A DNA stretch of 52,690 nt from positions 27,351-80,040 of the forward strand of contig NW_019775828.1 in assembly GCF_001039355.2 (NCBI RefSeq). Direction: 5' to 3'. Both the position numbers and the translations under genes were made by a program. Position 1 is the stretch's first letter. Each line of letters starts with the position of its first letter. This document shows, piece by piece, positions 23,913 through 35,388 of this stretch. The notes under the pieces were generated by a model that was not told the DNA's origin, did no database searches, and worked only from the letters and a program-made list of their open reading frames with translations. The stretch is from Lingula anatina (Eukaryota > Brachiopoda > Lingulata > Lingulida > Lingulidae).

Positions 23913-25463
23913 ATGGAAGGACGGTGTGACAAGACCGAAGGAAAGAGAAGGGTTAAGGAAAGGAAATTCAATGAAGGAATGAAATTCTTCAGGCTGACTT
24001 TCCAACAAAAGTCTACTTTGATGAACGGCGCTCTGGCCAATATTGCTTTAAACGGGTGTTATTCCATAGCACAGTCATTTATGCGAGATGAGGTAAGTGA
24101 TTTTTAGTCTTTGAGCCATTTTCGATTTTCTTTTTTAAAAAAGAAGAAAAATGGGGGTCATTGGACAGATCACTGGACGAACCAAGCCAAAGAACTATGC
24201 ATTCTGCCTATGGCAATAATGCTCATCCAAAGCAATGGAAACTTGGGTACTCTTTTGCTGAACTGATATTTTATGTAAGCAAGTTGGATGTTGTTATTTA
24301 TTAGATACTGTATATTTGAAGAATTGCCCTAGAAGACATATCAAAATTGCATGGAGACCATCGGGTAAATACTAGAAATGAACCAAAGTACACAGCACCA
24401 TGCGTATCCCACTGGTGCCCATTCAAATCAATAGGAAAATTGATATTTTTGACCAAGGCGATTAACAAAATTGCGCAAACAGTCGTATTACATAACCGCC
24501 GATTTACCAGAAGGTGGCAATGAGCACGGCGACATAATTGACATACTTGGTTGTGGGTGAAAATTGCAGAAGTGGTGTCTCAGATATCTTCTTTACATAA
24601 GTTTCAGGAACATGTCCTCAAAAGCAGCAATTTTGAAATTTTGCCTACCATAAACCTGATACCTTAAATAGAGTATTTATATCTATGTACATGTCAGCTA
24701 CTGTATAATTAACGGTTTGTGTCAGTACATTATCCATGCAGTTAGGAACACTGTCAAATTTATATGAACACCAGCGTTATCTCCTAGGCTACACCATGCT
24801 GTTTGAATTTTATTTTCAGGCAATAAAAAAGGACGTGTCTCTAACGGGAGTAGGGGCAATATTTGGGTGTTACGAGGTGGCCATGTTCTGCTGTTCCTTT
24901 ATTATTGGCTCACAGGTACTGTTGTTTAGTTGCTTTTTAGTTAGATTTTGTCTTCAGGTTTCATTTTTTTGCCATTTATTTATTTAATGAAATGTATAAT
25001 TATGCAGGTGTCCATGCCCTCAGAATTCCTACTCACGACCACATCAAAACGACATTTTATTACCTGGATACGAACTCTTAATTAAGTCTTATAAATACCT
25101 TTTGACCTGTTGTATATTTTAGTTATGTCGCATGGGAGCGAGGCGTTGTTTCTACATTGGAACGCTTGTAATTGGTGTCAGTTCTTTGGCCTTCGGGTGC
25201 GTAACTTATTGGTAATATAGAGCTATCTTGCCACGTCTTTAAAGAATAAATATTTCGCGTTTGTCTTTAATTCAACAAAACGGAAAAATGCTAAAATTAT
25301 CAGGATATGTAATAATCAAAACTGGAGATTTTGACATCGAAAATTGGAATAATGAATTGCAAATTTCCAGATGGATTTGCATATAGTTTATCTGTCTGCG
25401 GAAGCAGAAAATTAATAACATATGCATGGAAATAAATCCTATCATATAATACAGTATAATACA

Positions 25464-25538
<75 letters not shown>

Positions 25539-28500
25539 CTGTAAAGGTGTTTTCTTTTTAGCTTTTTAGGTTCCTGCCCTCCTGGAGGCACTTTTCTTGG
25601 ACTTGCCATCACAATACGTGTCATAGAATCATTGGGTGCGGCCATTTCTGCAATAGCAATCTATGCCCTAGCAACGAAGGAGTTTAGGGATAACGTCGCA
25701 ACGGCATATGTAAGTAGACGACAATTGTTAAACTAAAATTATGCTAGTTCAACCTACGTTATTTGCATTTTAGGAGGAAAAACTCATAGCGCAGGAGCAA
25801 AGCATAATGAAATAATACAATATGAATAACTGTAATTTATAAACGAGTAGCCATTATCTAATTAATTAATTTATGGATCATCACTAACATATGATTACCT
25901 TAGTTCGTTTGAGACCAAACCTGAAAATTTTATCCAAATCCATATATTACTTTTTGAGTTGTGCTCGTGACGAACAGTCAAACAAAAGGGCAAACTAACA
26001 GACAAACACACCAGCAAACAAGCTGACAGACAAACAAAAAGAGTAACAGAAGTAAAAAACGCCTGCATTGGTCTAGGAGAAAATTATAAGGTACATTCCT
26101 CACATTGTCAAGCATTGGCACCACTCTCTTCGCTGTTTTCATGGCATTTTTGCACTTAGTAACTGTATTTATTTCAACAATAATAATTTTGAATAGCAAA
26201 TGAATTGTTGAAATTATCATATAAAATATTGTAACATGGAACAAAGGCTTTTTGGTAATATGTTGTCTTAGTTTTGACATTTCACTCTTCAGGGGTTCTT
26301 GGAAATGTTTGCAGGACTTGGTCACGTCTTGGGCCCCTTGGTCGGTGGCGGCCTCTATCAGCTGGGAGGGTTTGGCTTGCCGTTCTTCGTGTCAGGTCCA
26401 CTAACGATCATCGTAGCAGCTGTTGCCTTTTTTACTTTACCCACTGAGAAAGAAGAGGAAGGTAACTTGTCAGAGTTATTTTTGTCATAATTTGCCTGTC
26501 GAGTAATGGGAAATTCAGTTGGTAGCGCCATTTTTTGCCAAATTGCGTATACCTACATGATAAATTGCTTTTAAGAGAATGTACCATGGACAGCAAATGG
26601 AATAAATAACCATTTTTTGAAAAAATAAGGGCTAAGGATTTTTAAAGAATTTTAAATGAGACTTACAACATTCTTCTGTCATATATCTTGCACGAGAAGA
26701 AAAGACATTTGACGGCAACAGTTAGAGTATAATGGGGGAAAGGAATGCAGAGAAAAATGCTGGATATCATCACAGAATGGAAGTGTACAGAAAACCTATA
26801 AATTGGCTGGGGTAGACACAGGGGGAAGAATACCCATCAGGTTTGCCAATCGCATGGGATTTGGTAATGGCATAAATTTATATGCAGTGTATGTCAGTTA
26901 TAATCTGTTTCCTAATATATATTATCTCGCTCATATTGTTTCTTGTGACTTTGAATCCACGTAAGCTGTTTGATCTATTTATTCACAGAAATGACATCAG
27001 ACTCTGGGCAGATAATTAATTTAGCAAAGATACCCGCCATACCTTTGGAACACCTGGGTATTTTGGTGGTATTTGTTGGACTTGGCACTATCGTGCCCAC
27101 ACTTGGTCATCATTTAGAGAATGTAAGTAATTTTGTTAAAACTAACACTTTATAATAACTATGTAATTGTGAACTTTTTTATGTCAAATTTTAATAATTC
27201 AAAATTTAAAAAATTAATCTGTACTTGTAAAATGCCAAAAAACATGTAACTATCGAATTTAATTTTTGTGTAAAATATAATAAATCCACTTATTATAACC
27301 CTTATGCATATTGTCTCTTCTTATGAAACATTTTCGAATTTGTGAACCTCCTGTTTAAAAATCATCTTTATATTTAGCTCGTTATCGGTTCGAACATGCC
27401 TAATCTTCGAGCAGCTATCATAGACGCGAACAAATTTCTTGAATAGATGCGTTCAGTTTTGAAACTGCGTGGTCTATTGTCATTCTGTTCTCTGTCAATA
27501 CCACATTTTCAGGTAGATCCATTTATGCGAAGTAACTATATAATGATCGGCCTGGCGCTAGCTCTATATGGGGTCTTGTACACGTGCTCAGTACCATTGT
27601 TTGGCTATATAACGGACAAATACGTAAGTAAAGACGCCCAGTTTAACAAAAATCTGAAGTCCGAAATTGGGTCTAAATTGTCAAACCAAATTGTGTTCCA
27701 TTTAAGTTTAACTACATCAAAATAAGTCAACATAAATTGAGTATATGCACTGTATGGGGAGGGTTGATTGAGGTACACTTCCCTAGGGGGAGGGGGTGTC
27801 GGTTGGAGCAAGGTAGGGGTTGACTCTAAAAAAATAATAATTTAACATGTGTAAAGCTTAAGGAAAGCATTTTGAAACTCAAGTTCAAAATTGGCATTAA
27901 TTTTTTTATAGAATCGTAGAAAGGTGATAATTATCTCCGGACTCCTCATAATGGCCTTATCCTTTACCCTCATTGGACCCTGGGCGCCCCTGACTTACTT
28001 ATTTCCAAACGGCAAAGGGTATGTATCAATGCTAGTAAAACTTATTTTCCCTAATGTATTTTCCTCCACCTTTTGATACAAATGTACCACTTCCGAATCT
28101 GCAGGGTAACTGTCTAAGGGGTAAATTGAAATAAGGCGTTATATTACTTTGCATATATTGTTGCTATGAGATAAAAAAAAAAAATGAATTAAAACAACTT
28201 ATTCAATAAGGGACGTGATTCATTTCAAATAAAAAGCTGTTAATTTTCTTTTGCCTTGGAGAGTTTTTGTTTCTTTAAAAATACCCAGGAGCAACGTTAA
28301 GCTGATATGTAGGTGCAATAATATATAATTTAAATTTTGGATTCCAGTGCATCATGGGCAGTTTTCCTGGGGGTTTGTGTCAGTGGAATTGGAACCGCCT
28401 GTGTCAATGTAGCTGCCATGGCGGATTGTGTAAATGAGGCGGTGTAAGTAATATGGAATAAGACCTAATTGTACTAATGAAACCGTTATGGCAGAATTTG

Positions 28501-30477
28501 AAACTGAGGCCGTGAAAGATATGTAGCATTAGAAATGCTAATGATGAATTTGTCCATTGAGGCGGATTGTGTAAATGAGACCATGCAAATCATGTGGAAT
28601 TATGGCTGCTTGTACCATTGTAGACGCCATGACGGAATTTGAAACTGAGGCTATTTAAGATACGTGAAATTAGAACAGCCTGTACCATTATACCCCTCAC
28701 GGTGGAATTTGAAACTGAGGTCGTGTAAGGTGTGTGGGATCAGCTAAGAGCCCGTGTCACTGCATGTAGCCGTCGGAGAAGATTGTGTATTACAAATTGT
28801 GGAAGTTGGATGGTTGGAACATATGCTCCATGGTTGGAACATATGCTCCATTTCCCAAATGTAAAGGATATCTATCCTTGTGTTAGTTGATGTGATTGAA
28901 ACCAATCACCATATTTCATTTATCATTGCAGGTCTCACGGACTACCAGATAGTATGATCACATATGGGAATTTGTCAGCAATGTATGATACATCTACGGG
29001 TTTGGGGTAAGATTCCACGTGGTTTTCTTTTCTTTTAATTTTTTTAATTATTCCGCTCAATCCGTTAAATGATGTGGTTATATTAGAGAGCTTTGCTATA
29101 AGGTGAGCATATTCAGCTTGATACGGTTTGCCTTTTCTTTGAATAAACATTGTTCAAATGTTTTCGTATAAATAACGAAGTCTTAGTAAAAACGCACTTA
29201 CACATTACTTAAAACAGTTAATGGTAACACTTAAAACACACGATATTTAAAGTTGTTTGTTTTTAAGCTTATATTCCAAAAAGGAGGTGGCACTGTGATT
29301 TCCATTATGTCAGTTTTTTTTTTCATTTGAATGGCCGAGTTATGGAAAAAATAGCCACATATTAGAGGTACAAGCCGATTTTTTTCGAATTCAGATTTCC
29401 TTTTTTACTCTTGTGCTTTATGCGTAATTTATTCCACCCCACCCCCCCCAAAAAAAAAATAAATAAATAAAATTTAGAGTTCCCATGGCTAATTTTAATT
29501 TCGTTCATATGAATAGGATTTTACTCACGCCCCTTAAAGACAGGGCAAATTTTCCACTTAAAATTTATCTTATCAATAAAAATGAAGTGTAAAAAACATG
29601 TTTTTACTTGTGATTTAGTAAGTTCATCGGGCCGATAATTGGAGCAGCCATCTTGGAACATAATCCATATAGCACGCTATCGGGAGTTCTTACGGGGCTC
29701 TCTCTGGGGGCGGTAAGTAATGGTAACAAACAGATACTTTAAAATTTAAATGCTTCCCTGAGGCCTTAAAAAAAGCTAGGGACACATCCAGGGGAGTTCA
29801 TCTCGGGCATGTGTACCCGTCCCGGCTTTTGAGGTGTTCACATACTTTTTCTCCCTCCCAATTATAACTATCTCTTCCTTCCTTGTAATTGTGCATGTAC
29901 ATATCATAGAACGAAACGAGGTCAAAACATTTATCTTCGGGTCACTTCCAAAGCCCAAACATGTACATGTACCTGTATCCGTCAGTATATGCAGCACATT
30001 GATTGTTATACGATACATTGTATGTTTATTCTAATATAATGTCTGGTTCTTACAGGTATATTCCATACTCCACTCTCAGTGTAGTTTACAATAGATGACA
30101 ATACGTCAAAAATCTTCTTATATTAATACTATATATTTTTTTATTTTTACGTCTGCCCATGGTGCGTACTCTGGAGACGTTCCAGGCCTCCCTGAAGCTG
30201 TAGTTAATTTAAAGTGTGTGTCCCTTTTCAGGCTGGACTCCTCATTCTATACTGTGGGGTAGTCTATGCAGCTCTTAAAAGGAGTCGTAGCAGGTCCGGA
30301 TACAGTAGTATTGACAATAATAATGTCACCCACTGTGACACGCAATACGGAAAGAAGACAGTGAGATTGCCACTATTCCCTTGCCCGACTATACAGATAC
30401 AACACGTGCAATTCGAAAGTATGGCTGATGATAGTGTCAATTTTGACCAGTTTTCTAACCTCGACACATCTAGGTGA
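23913..30477 (+). CDS. SLC18B1-like: Gene C: SLC18B1-like MFS transporter, complete 12-exon gene (509 aa)
   Basis: Complete transporter, divergently placed from gene B. Exons: 1, 23913-24092; 2, 24820-24915; 3, 25123-25196; 4, 25562-25709; 5, 26293-26461; 6, 26989-27122; 7, 27513-27623; 8, 27912-28018; 9, 28348-28443; 10, 28932-29006; 11, 29619-29712; 12, 30232-30477. The joined frame is 1530 nt without stops. The start gives MEGRCDKTEGKRRVKERK, a basic N-terminus unlike the acidic ones of D and E. A splice-acceptor-like ttttag lies just before the ATG, so a 5' UTR intron is possible. Motif C (GHVLGPLVGG) spans residues 176-185, and the second-half copy FIGPIIGAA is intact in exon 11. The tail is the longest of the complete genes (82 codons in exon 12) and carries RSRSGYSSID. 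Introns do not align closely to A/B or D/E, so C looks like a separate branch. A TA/GA microsatellite abuts the exon 4 acceptor. Confidence 0.9.
25465..25536. repeat. (TA)n(GA)n microsatellite, intron 3 of gene C
   Basis: About 31 bp of TA followed by about 40 bp of GA. It ends 25 bp before the exon 4 acceptor at 25561. Confidence 0.95.
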
Positions 30478-31369
30478 AAAAAGAAAGGTGCATAGACGTG
30501 CATATTATATACTTAAAAAACATTTTATCTGCCCAGTGCCATGATTATTTCTTCTGCACGCTGATATACACTGATGCTCATAAGTTAAGCNTTCGCATGT
30601 TGTTAATTGTCATAAACATAAAATGAAGCAGATTGTAACAGTTGGATGTTTACTGGCATTTTATATTTATGACACTGACCTCTATACAATAAAAGCACTA
30701 TGCATAACACCAACTCAAAAAGTGAATTTCCGGCAATGATATATAGTAAGAAGCCATAGAGTGGCGTCAGTAACGCATCGATTTGGGAGATAAAAATGAT
30801 AATCGCTGTCTGAATAACTAAATAATGTGCAAATAACCATATATATGCTGTGTGCACGACCATTTAACCTTGTTATTAACCAACGTTATTGTTACGAATT
30901 TCTTACATACTTAAAGAATTTTAGTGGAGCAGAGTGAACACGGTTTGGCTTCTCATTAGTGACTGGGTGTCATGCGCTCAAACAAACCTGAGAGGCTATC
31001 TTCAATTTGCCTTTTCATTTCATTTTAAGTCAGGGCAAGTCAGAAAAAAAACTTATAAAAACGTATTTATAAAAACTGATGAAAAACTGATATAAATGAA
31101 TAAAAACTGATTTAAACGTGCCGTGTCGCTGAACTGAATAAAATGTCGAGGTGGGAGTTCAAATATATACCTGTAGGGCAAGTCATACGACACGTGAACA
31201 CATCTCACTACATACAATACTCTGACTTACTCTCACATATAGCATGTGTTACAGTTACAATAAGCTCACATAAATTTTATTAAGCCAGTTGTCTATCCAT
31301 AACAAAGCCGCCACAAAACGAGGGGTTAAACTAGTATTTTCTCAAACATAACTTTAAAAGGACAGAACG

Positions 31370-31795
31370 TAATAGAGTATGTGGGGGTTGATATGGCCCG
31401 AAGTGTCGGACCAGTCGGTGTTTGAGGGGCCCATGTTGTTGTGCATTGTTCTTCCAGAAACAGAGCGTTAATGGGGCTATTTACCGTAATATTCTCAACA
31501 GACATCTCACTCAATGTGCACAGTGAAAATTCAGGGATACAACATGCTCCATCGTGACAATGCACTTGCTCACAGTTCTCGTATGGTGAGCGATTCGTTG
31601 CAGAAACGCAATTATCTATTGATAGAACACACATCCCTGAAGCCTATTACTTACCCTACTGAACACCTGAGGGATGTTGTGGAGTGCGTATTGCAACGAA
31701 CCTCCCCCCAAATAACCTGGACAGATTATGTAAAGCTCTTCAGGATAATTGGGACAATATCCCACGAAACAGACTTGTAACCCAACGCAGCACCG
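31370..31795 (+). mobile_element. Tc1-like transposase relic downstream of gene C
   Basis: The frame at 31514-31780 reads MLHRDNALAHSSRMV and then TYPTEHLRDVVECVLQR. A shifted frame gives QDNWDNIPRNRLVTQR. This is the ending typical of Tc1-like transposases (third catalytic region and the tail with NIP). Upstream fragments contain a VWGG-like motif in another frame. Several frame breaks show it is dead. A stretch reading CACTGATGCTCATAAG at 30569 could be a Tc1-type terminus but no partner end was found. Confidence 0.55.
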
Positions 31796-32090
31796 GATTT
31801 AGGGTGTGTCAGGGGGGATCCTGAACCTCCGCTCGATATCTGATAAAAACACAACAAAACGCAACAAAACACGTGTTATACAAAGACACTTCGTGCTATC
31901 AGAACGTGTGGACTGCTGATGACAACAGTTCCCAATGGGCTCGGAATTTTTAATTTGACAATGATCGGAAACCAATAATGATGAAAAAAATTCGTCCCGT
32001 CTCAATGCTAATAGCTGGAAATGCATGGAGATTGTTCCCGTAAATGCGGCTATTTATGCTACGTGGTTGTGAAATTTGATTACTAGGCTA

Positions 32091-32708
32091 TTATAAGCAC
32101 CCTGAGCTTCAGAGCTAACTTGACACTAACCTTTTCACTGTAGCCTATCTCCATCGTGTCAAGTAACCTCTGACCAGATTCGAGTGCCCCCGCCGCCCGC
32201 CAATCAAATTTAAAGCCCGCACTCAATGACTCATTGAACGATCTAGCCAATGAACGCGAACGAGTCAAAGCGCGCTTTGTTCAAATCCGGACCAATCAAA
32301 GATAAGGCTGAATATCAGGGACTTGCCGTAACCTGTGGGCAGCACGCAAAATACATCATCCCTCAGTAGATAATGATGCAGGGCATCATACTGCTCTGGT
32401 TTCAATTCCGATATACTCCATGCTTTCTTTGTGTACGGTTATGCACTCGGAACTACTCGGATGTTTCCGCACTCGACAATAACTATGTTGTTAGTATGGA
32501 GCTTGCGGAATCAGCCGAGGATTGCCGATTGACGATCAACCAATCAGCGTTTTCACCAAACTTTGGTGAAAAATTTTGAAACATGGATTCGATTGGCTTA
32601 TATAAACTAGGTCAAACTATTTTCGCCAGAGGTTACTTGACACGATGGAGATAGGCTACAGTGAAAAGGTTAGTGTCAAGTTAGCTCTGAAGCTCAGGGT
32701 GATTATAA
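32091..32708. mobile_element. 618-bp element with near-perfect 82-bp inverted ends
   Basis: The two 82-bp arms (32091-32172 and 32627-32708) are exact complements except at one position, seven bases in (G against T). Both outermost six bases are TTATAA, which could be a target site or part of the repeat. The 454-bp interior has no significant open frame. Few changes between the arms mean either a recent insertion or gene-conversion-like maintenance. It sits in the C-D intergenic region. Confidence 0.85.
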
Positions 32709-32971
32709 GGGATAATGTGGAAAATTATCAAGTGAAGTGCATAGTTCATATTGCATTCGTAAACCCTGAAGTGCGAATGTAACTTTCAAACAAATCAATC
32801 CCACACGTTTTCCCGATAAAAAGTAATTGGGCTTCTTAAGTGTCTTTCGATTATCAGCATTATCTGTGTCCACGTTTTCATTTTTCAGACACACCGCTGT
32901 TTTTCCTTAGTTACAAAGCCCACCGATAATCCGCACACTAATACAGATGTAAAAAAGAATTATTTTTACTT

Positions 32972-33155
32972 AAGGCCTCTTTACAATGGGCGGCGTCCTT
33001 TCTGCTATCAAAAATGTGGTCAGGATACAAAGGCAGTTAAATCGTGTCTCACTGTAGGCGTCTGCGTCCGTTGTGCGTCCTTTGAACGACCGAATCTTGC
33101 TTTCACCTGCAAAACTGCCACTGAGAGACCGGCCTGCCTCCCCAGTGCGTCCCCT
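32972..33155 (-). repeat. Dispersed repeat, first copy
   Basis: In complement this segment shares gtcgttcaaaggacgcaca, gcagttttgcaggt and an end reading cattgtaaagaggcc with 34897-35140, which is in the opposite orientation. It is probably a non-autonomous element; its class is unknown. Confidence 0.45.
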
Positions 33156-33640
33156 ATGCAACCCACGGCGTCTATTGCGATGTTTGAGCAGCCATTGACC
33201 ATCCTCGCTGCGTTCTCTGTACCTTCATCGGCGATCAGTGGTGACCATTCTACGATCTTTCTGCTTCCTGCTTGACCAATGAGCATTGTTTGGGCGCCCT
33301 TCAATATATTCTAACGCTTTTGTATTTTTTCATCGTTCTAACCTGGACACGAAATTTGGCCAAATTATAATTTTGATGATTTTCATTTATCATCCCTGTG
33401 ACGACGTTACCGACTTTGTCTTGCTTTTTTCGCGAGGTAAAACCAAACAACGTCAATATTCCTTCATATTCTTTATTATCCCTTTCTAACTATGCTATCT
33501 ACAATTTAAACCACGGCTAGCGCGTAGAACAAAAGACTCGACCGTGCTGTATTCGACATACAAGCACGTCATGTACGAGTGCGTTCCACGGTCTGTTGCA
33601 CTACTAGTGTAGTAGCCAATCAGAGGCCGTGGTTTAAGCC

Positions 33641-33756
33641 AGATACAACACTCGTCGCCGAGCTGTGCGTGAAAATTACTTGTGTATTGTCTCGCCTGCG
33701 GCTCGCCAATACACTCGTAATATTTCACGTACAGCTCGGCGACTCGTATTGTATCT
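33641..33756. repeat. Compact palindrome, arms of about 55 bp
   Basis: The left arm starts AGATACAACACTCGTCGC and the right arm in complement starts AGATACAATACGAGTCGC; both continue CGAGCTGT-CGTGAAA with small mismatches, and the centre is GC-rich (gcctgcggc). It can fold into a long hairpin. A wider ccgtggttta / taaaccacgg pair (33508 and 33626) lies just to the left. Confidence 0.65.
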
Positions 33757-33989
33757 ATCACGTATTCCTCTCCTCTCAACCTCTTACATCGATCTCTCTC
33801 GTTTACATTACATTCTGTGCTTAAGTACAACGAGGTCATGTCAATCAACTAAGGTTACGCTACAAAACACTCCCTGCTCCTTGTTCACTTGTGGCTGTCA
33901 ATTACTAACATTACATCTCTTTGGACAAGTACGTGTTTTAGGCACTAATTAGAAAATCATTTAGCTGATAAATGAGCCTTGACCACCAA

Positions 33990-34485
33990 CCAAGGGGCGG
34001 GCCCAGGATTATTTGAAGGGGGGGGGTCGGGGATGCAAAGCCGACCCTTAGAGATCATTCTCAGAGACTATCTTAAGATCGAACTATCTCCAAGGGAATT
34101 CTCGCTTAATTGCAATTAACTTAAACGGCGTAGATGTCTGTAACGCCTACCGAAGGGTAATTAACTATCGTTTAGCAGCTTAAGTAGACGTCCCAGACAT
34201 GTAAGCCACTTAAAAGCCACTTAAAAGTTGAAAGAAATTTAACGAGAAATCCCGTGGATTAGATCGATCTAGGAATGGGAACCAAGTCTTACCCCCCCCT
34301 TGGTGTGGTGTTCGGGGCCTTGAAAAAATTGGCATTTTTGAGGGCGAACGGTGCTATATGGTACGATTTAGAATTATGATTCAGCTGGTGAAAATTCTTA
34401 TTTCAAGGTGGGACTTTTGGTATGATATTTTTTCAGAATTCGAAGGGGCGACGCTCCACCCTGACCCCCCTAAATCCGCCACTGC
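33990..34485. repeat. Possible non-autonomous hAT-like element
   Basis: The right end in complement reads CAGTGGCGGATTTAGGGG, a start common among non-autonomous hAT-like repeats of marine invertebrates. The left end (aaggggcgggcccaggatta) is loosely similar. I could not find a convincing 8-bp target duplication, so class and left boundary are uncertain. Family 1 copy 3 is nested inside. Confidence 0.3.
34045..34290. mobile_element. MITE-like element, family 1 copy 3
   Basis: The complement of the right end reads ttcccattcctagatcga, matching the left end of copy 2. The interior contains cttaaacggcgtagatg and ggtaattaactatcg, in common with copy 2. It appears to sit inside a larger repeat whose right end at 34484 reads, in complement, CAGTGGCGGATTTAGG. 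Confidence 0.5.
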
Positions 34486-34896
34486 AATCAGCCATGAGAG
34501 GACGGCACTGTAATAAACCCTTAGCTGACCTAACCCGGTCTTCCCCTCCTAGTGTGCGGGGCTCGGACGAGTTCGGTCTGGGGCTCCAACCTTAGTACAT
34601 TTGTCACATTATAGCTTTTCGTGCTCTAATGGTAAAATATAAGTAATTTTGAATTGCCGTTTGAATTATATATAAGGGTTGGATTTTCCCCCCAGTGAGT
34701 ATTCACTTCTACTTTTCCATTGAGGTTATATATTTTATCCATTGGATTCAGCAGCTCGATTGGAGTACCGCTTGGTACCGTTCTTTACCAAGAAGGCAGA
34801 AGGCAGACGTTAGTGACAAGACCGCGCAAACTCGGACTTGGTAAACTAGTGATCATTGTGCATTGTAAGGTGAAAGCTTTACAAAGGGACGCAAAA

Positions 34897-35140
34897 GGAG
34901 GGGGGGCAGGCAGGTTGCTCAGTGGACGCACATGTCGCTCAGCGGACGCAAAGTAAGCTCGCAGTTTTACAGGTATTTTACAGGTAAAATCTACATTCAG
35001 TCGTTCAAAGGACGCACAAGGGACGCAGGCGCGTTTACACTGAAACACAATTTAATTGCTTTGGACACTAATGGGCATCCAGACTACATTTATGATCGTA
35101 GAAGGGACGCAGAAAGGATGCAGTCCGGTGTATAGGGGCC
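34897..35140 (+). repeat. Dispersed repeat, second copy (inverted relative to the first)
   Basis: Shares gtcgttcaaaggacgcaca and the cagttttacaggt stretch with the complement of 32972-33155. It ends ggtgtataggggcc, immediately before the conserved 5' flank of gene D. Confidence 0.45.
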
Positions 35141-35144
35141 TTCA

Positions 35145-35388
35145 GCTAGTCAACCGAAAAAAAAAGACGAGGCTGAACGAATCTCGGTTTGTTTTATGAG
35201 TGAAACACTCTATAAACTACACAGTGCAATGGGCAATTCACGCTGCATTATCTGACTGGTCGCATTTCAAGCAATAAGCGGGAGACACCATTTGGCGTTA
35301 CTTCTGACATGGCGGCTTTCTCTAAGATAATATAGAAGACAGGATGAGATAAGAGGACACGCAAGAGAGTGTGAAGACAGATCAGGAG
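35145..35388 (+). promoter_or_regulatory. Conserved 5' flank of gene D (promoter and 5' UTR candidate)
   Basis: The segment aligns with 46390-46783 before gene E: ggtcaaccgg-like start with an A run, cagtgcaatggg, tcaagcaataagcg and gacatggcggctttct followed by aatatagaagac. Because D and E share it up to the start codon, it likely contains the proximal promoter and leader. A possible TATA-like ctctataaac lies at 35207. Confidence 0.45.

Larger units (their letters stand above)
30478..35140. other. Intergenic region between genes C and D
   Basis: No gene recognised. It holds a Tc1 relic (31370-31795), the 82-bp-arm element, a palindrome, an inverted pair of dispersed repeats and a nested repeat (33990-34485). 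One unresolved base lies at 30591. The remaining parts (30600-31300, 33160-33500, 34490-34890) show nothing I can name. A minus-strand frame at 33020-33304 is not recognised. Confidence 0.5.

Noticed and set aside
25970-26040. acaaac-rich stretch resembling a short repeat array
   Set aside because: Irregular spacing and no spacer structure; treated as low-complexity DNA, not a CRISPR-like array.
30569-30591. Tc1-type terminus (CACTGATGCTCATAAG) after gene C
   Set aside because: Only one end was found and it runs into an unresolved base, so no bounded element can be called.
32091-32096. TTATAA as a piggyBac-type target site
   Set aside because: piggyBac uses TTAA, and TTATAA here may simply be part of the inverted arms.
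33020-33304. A 94-codon minus-strand frame with a protein-like composition
   Set aside because: Overlaps a dispersed repeat, has no motif I know, and lacks splice or promoter context.
35371-35388. Upstream GTG start for gene D adding MKTDQE
   Set aside because: GTG is not a normal animal start, and gene E begins at the aligned downstream ATG.
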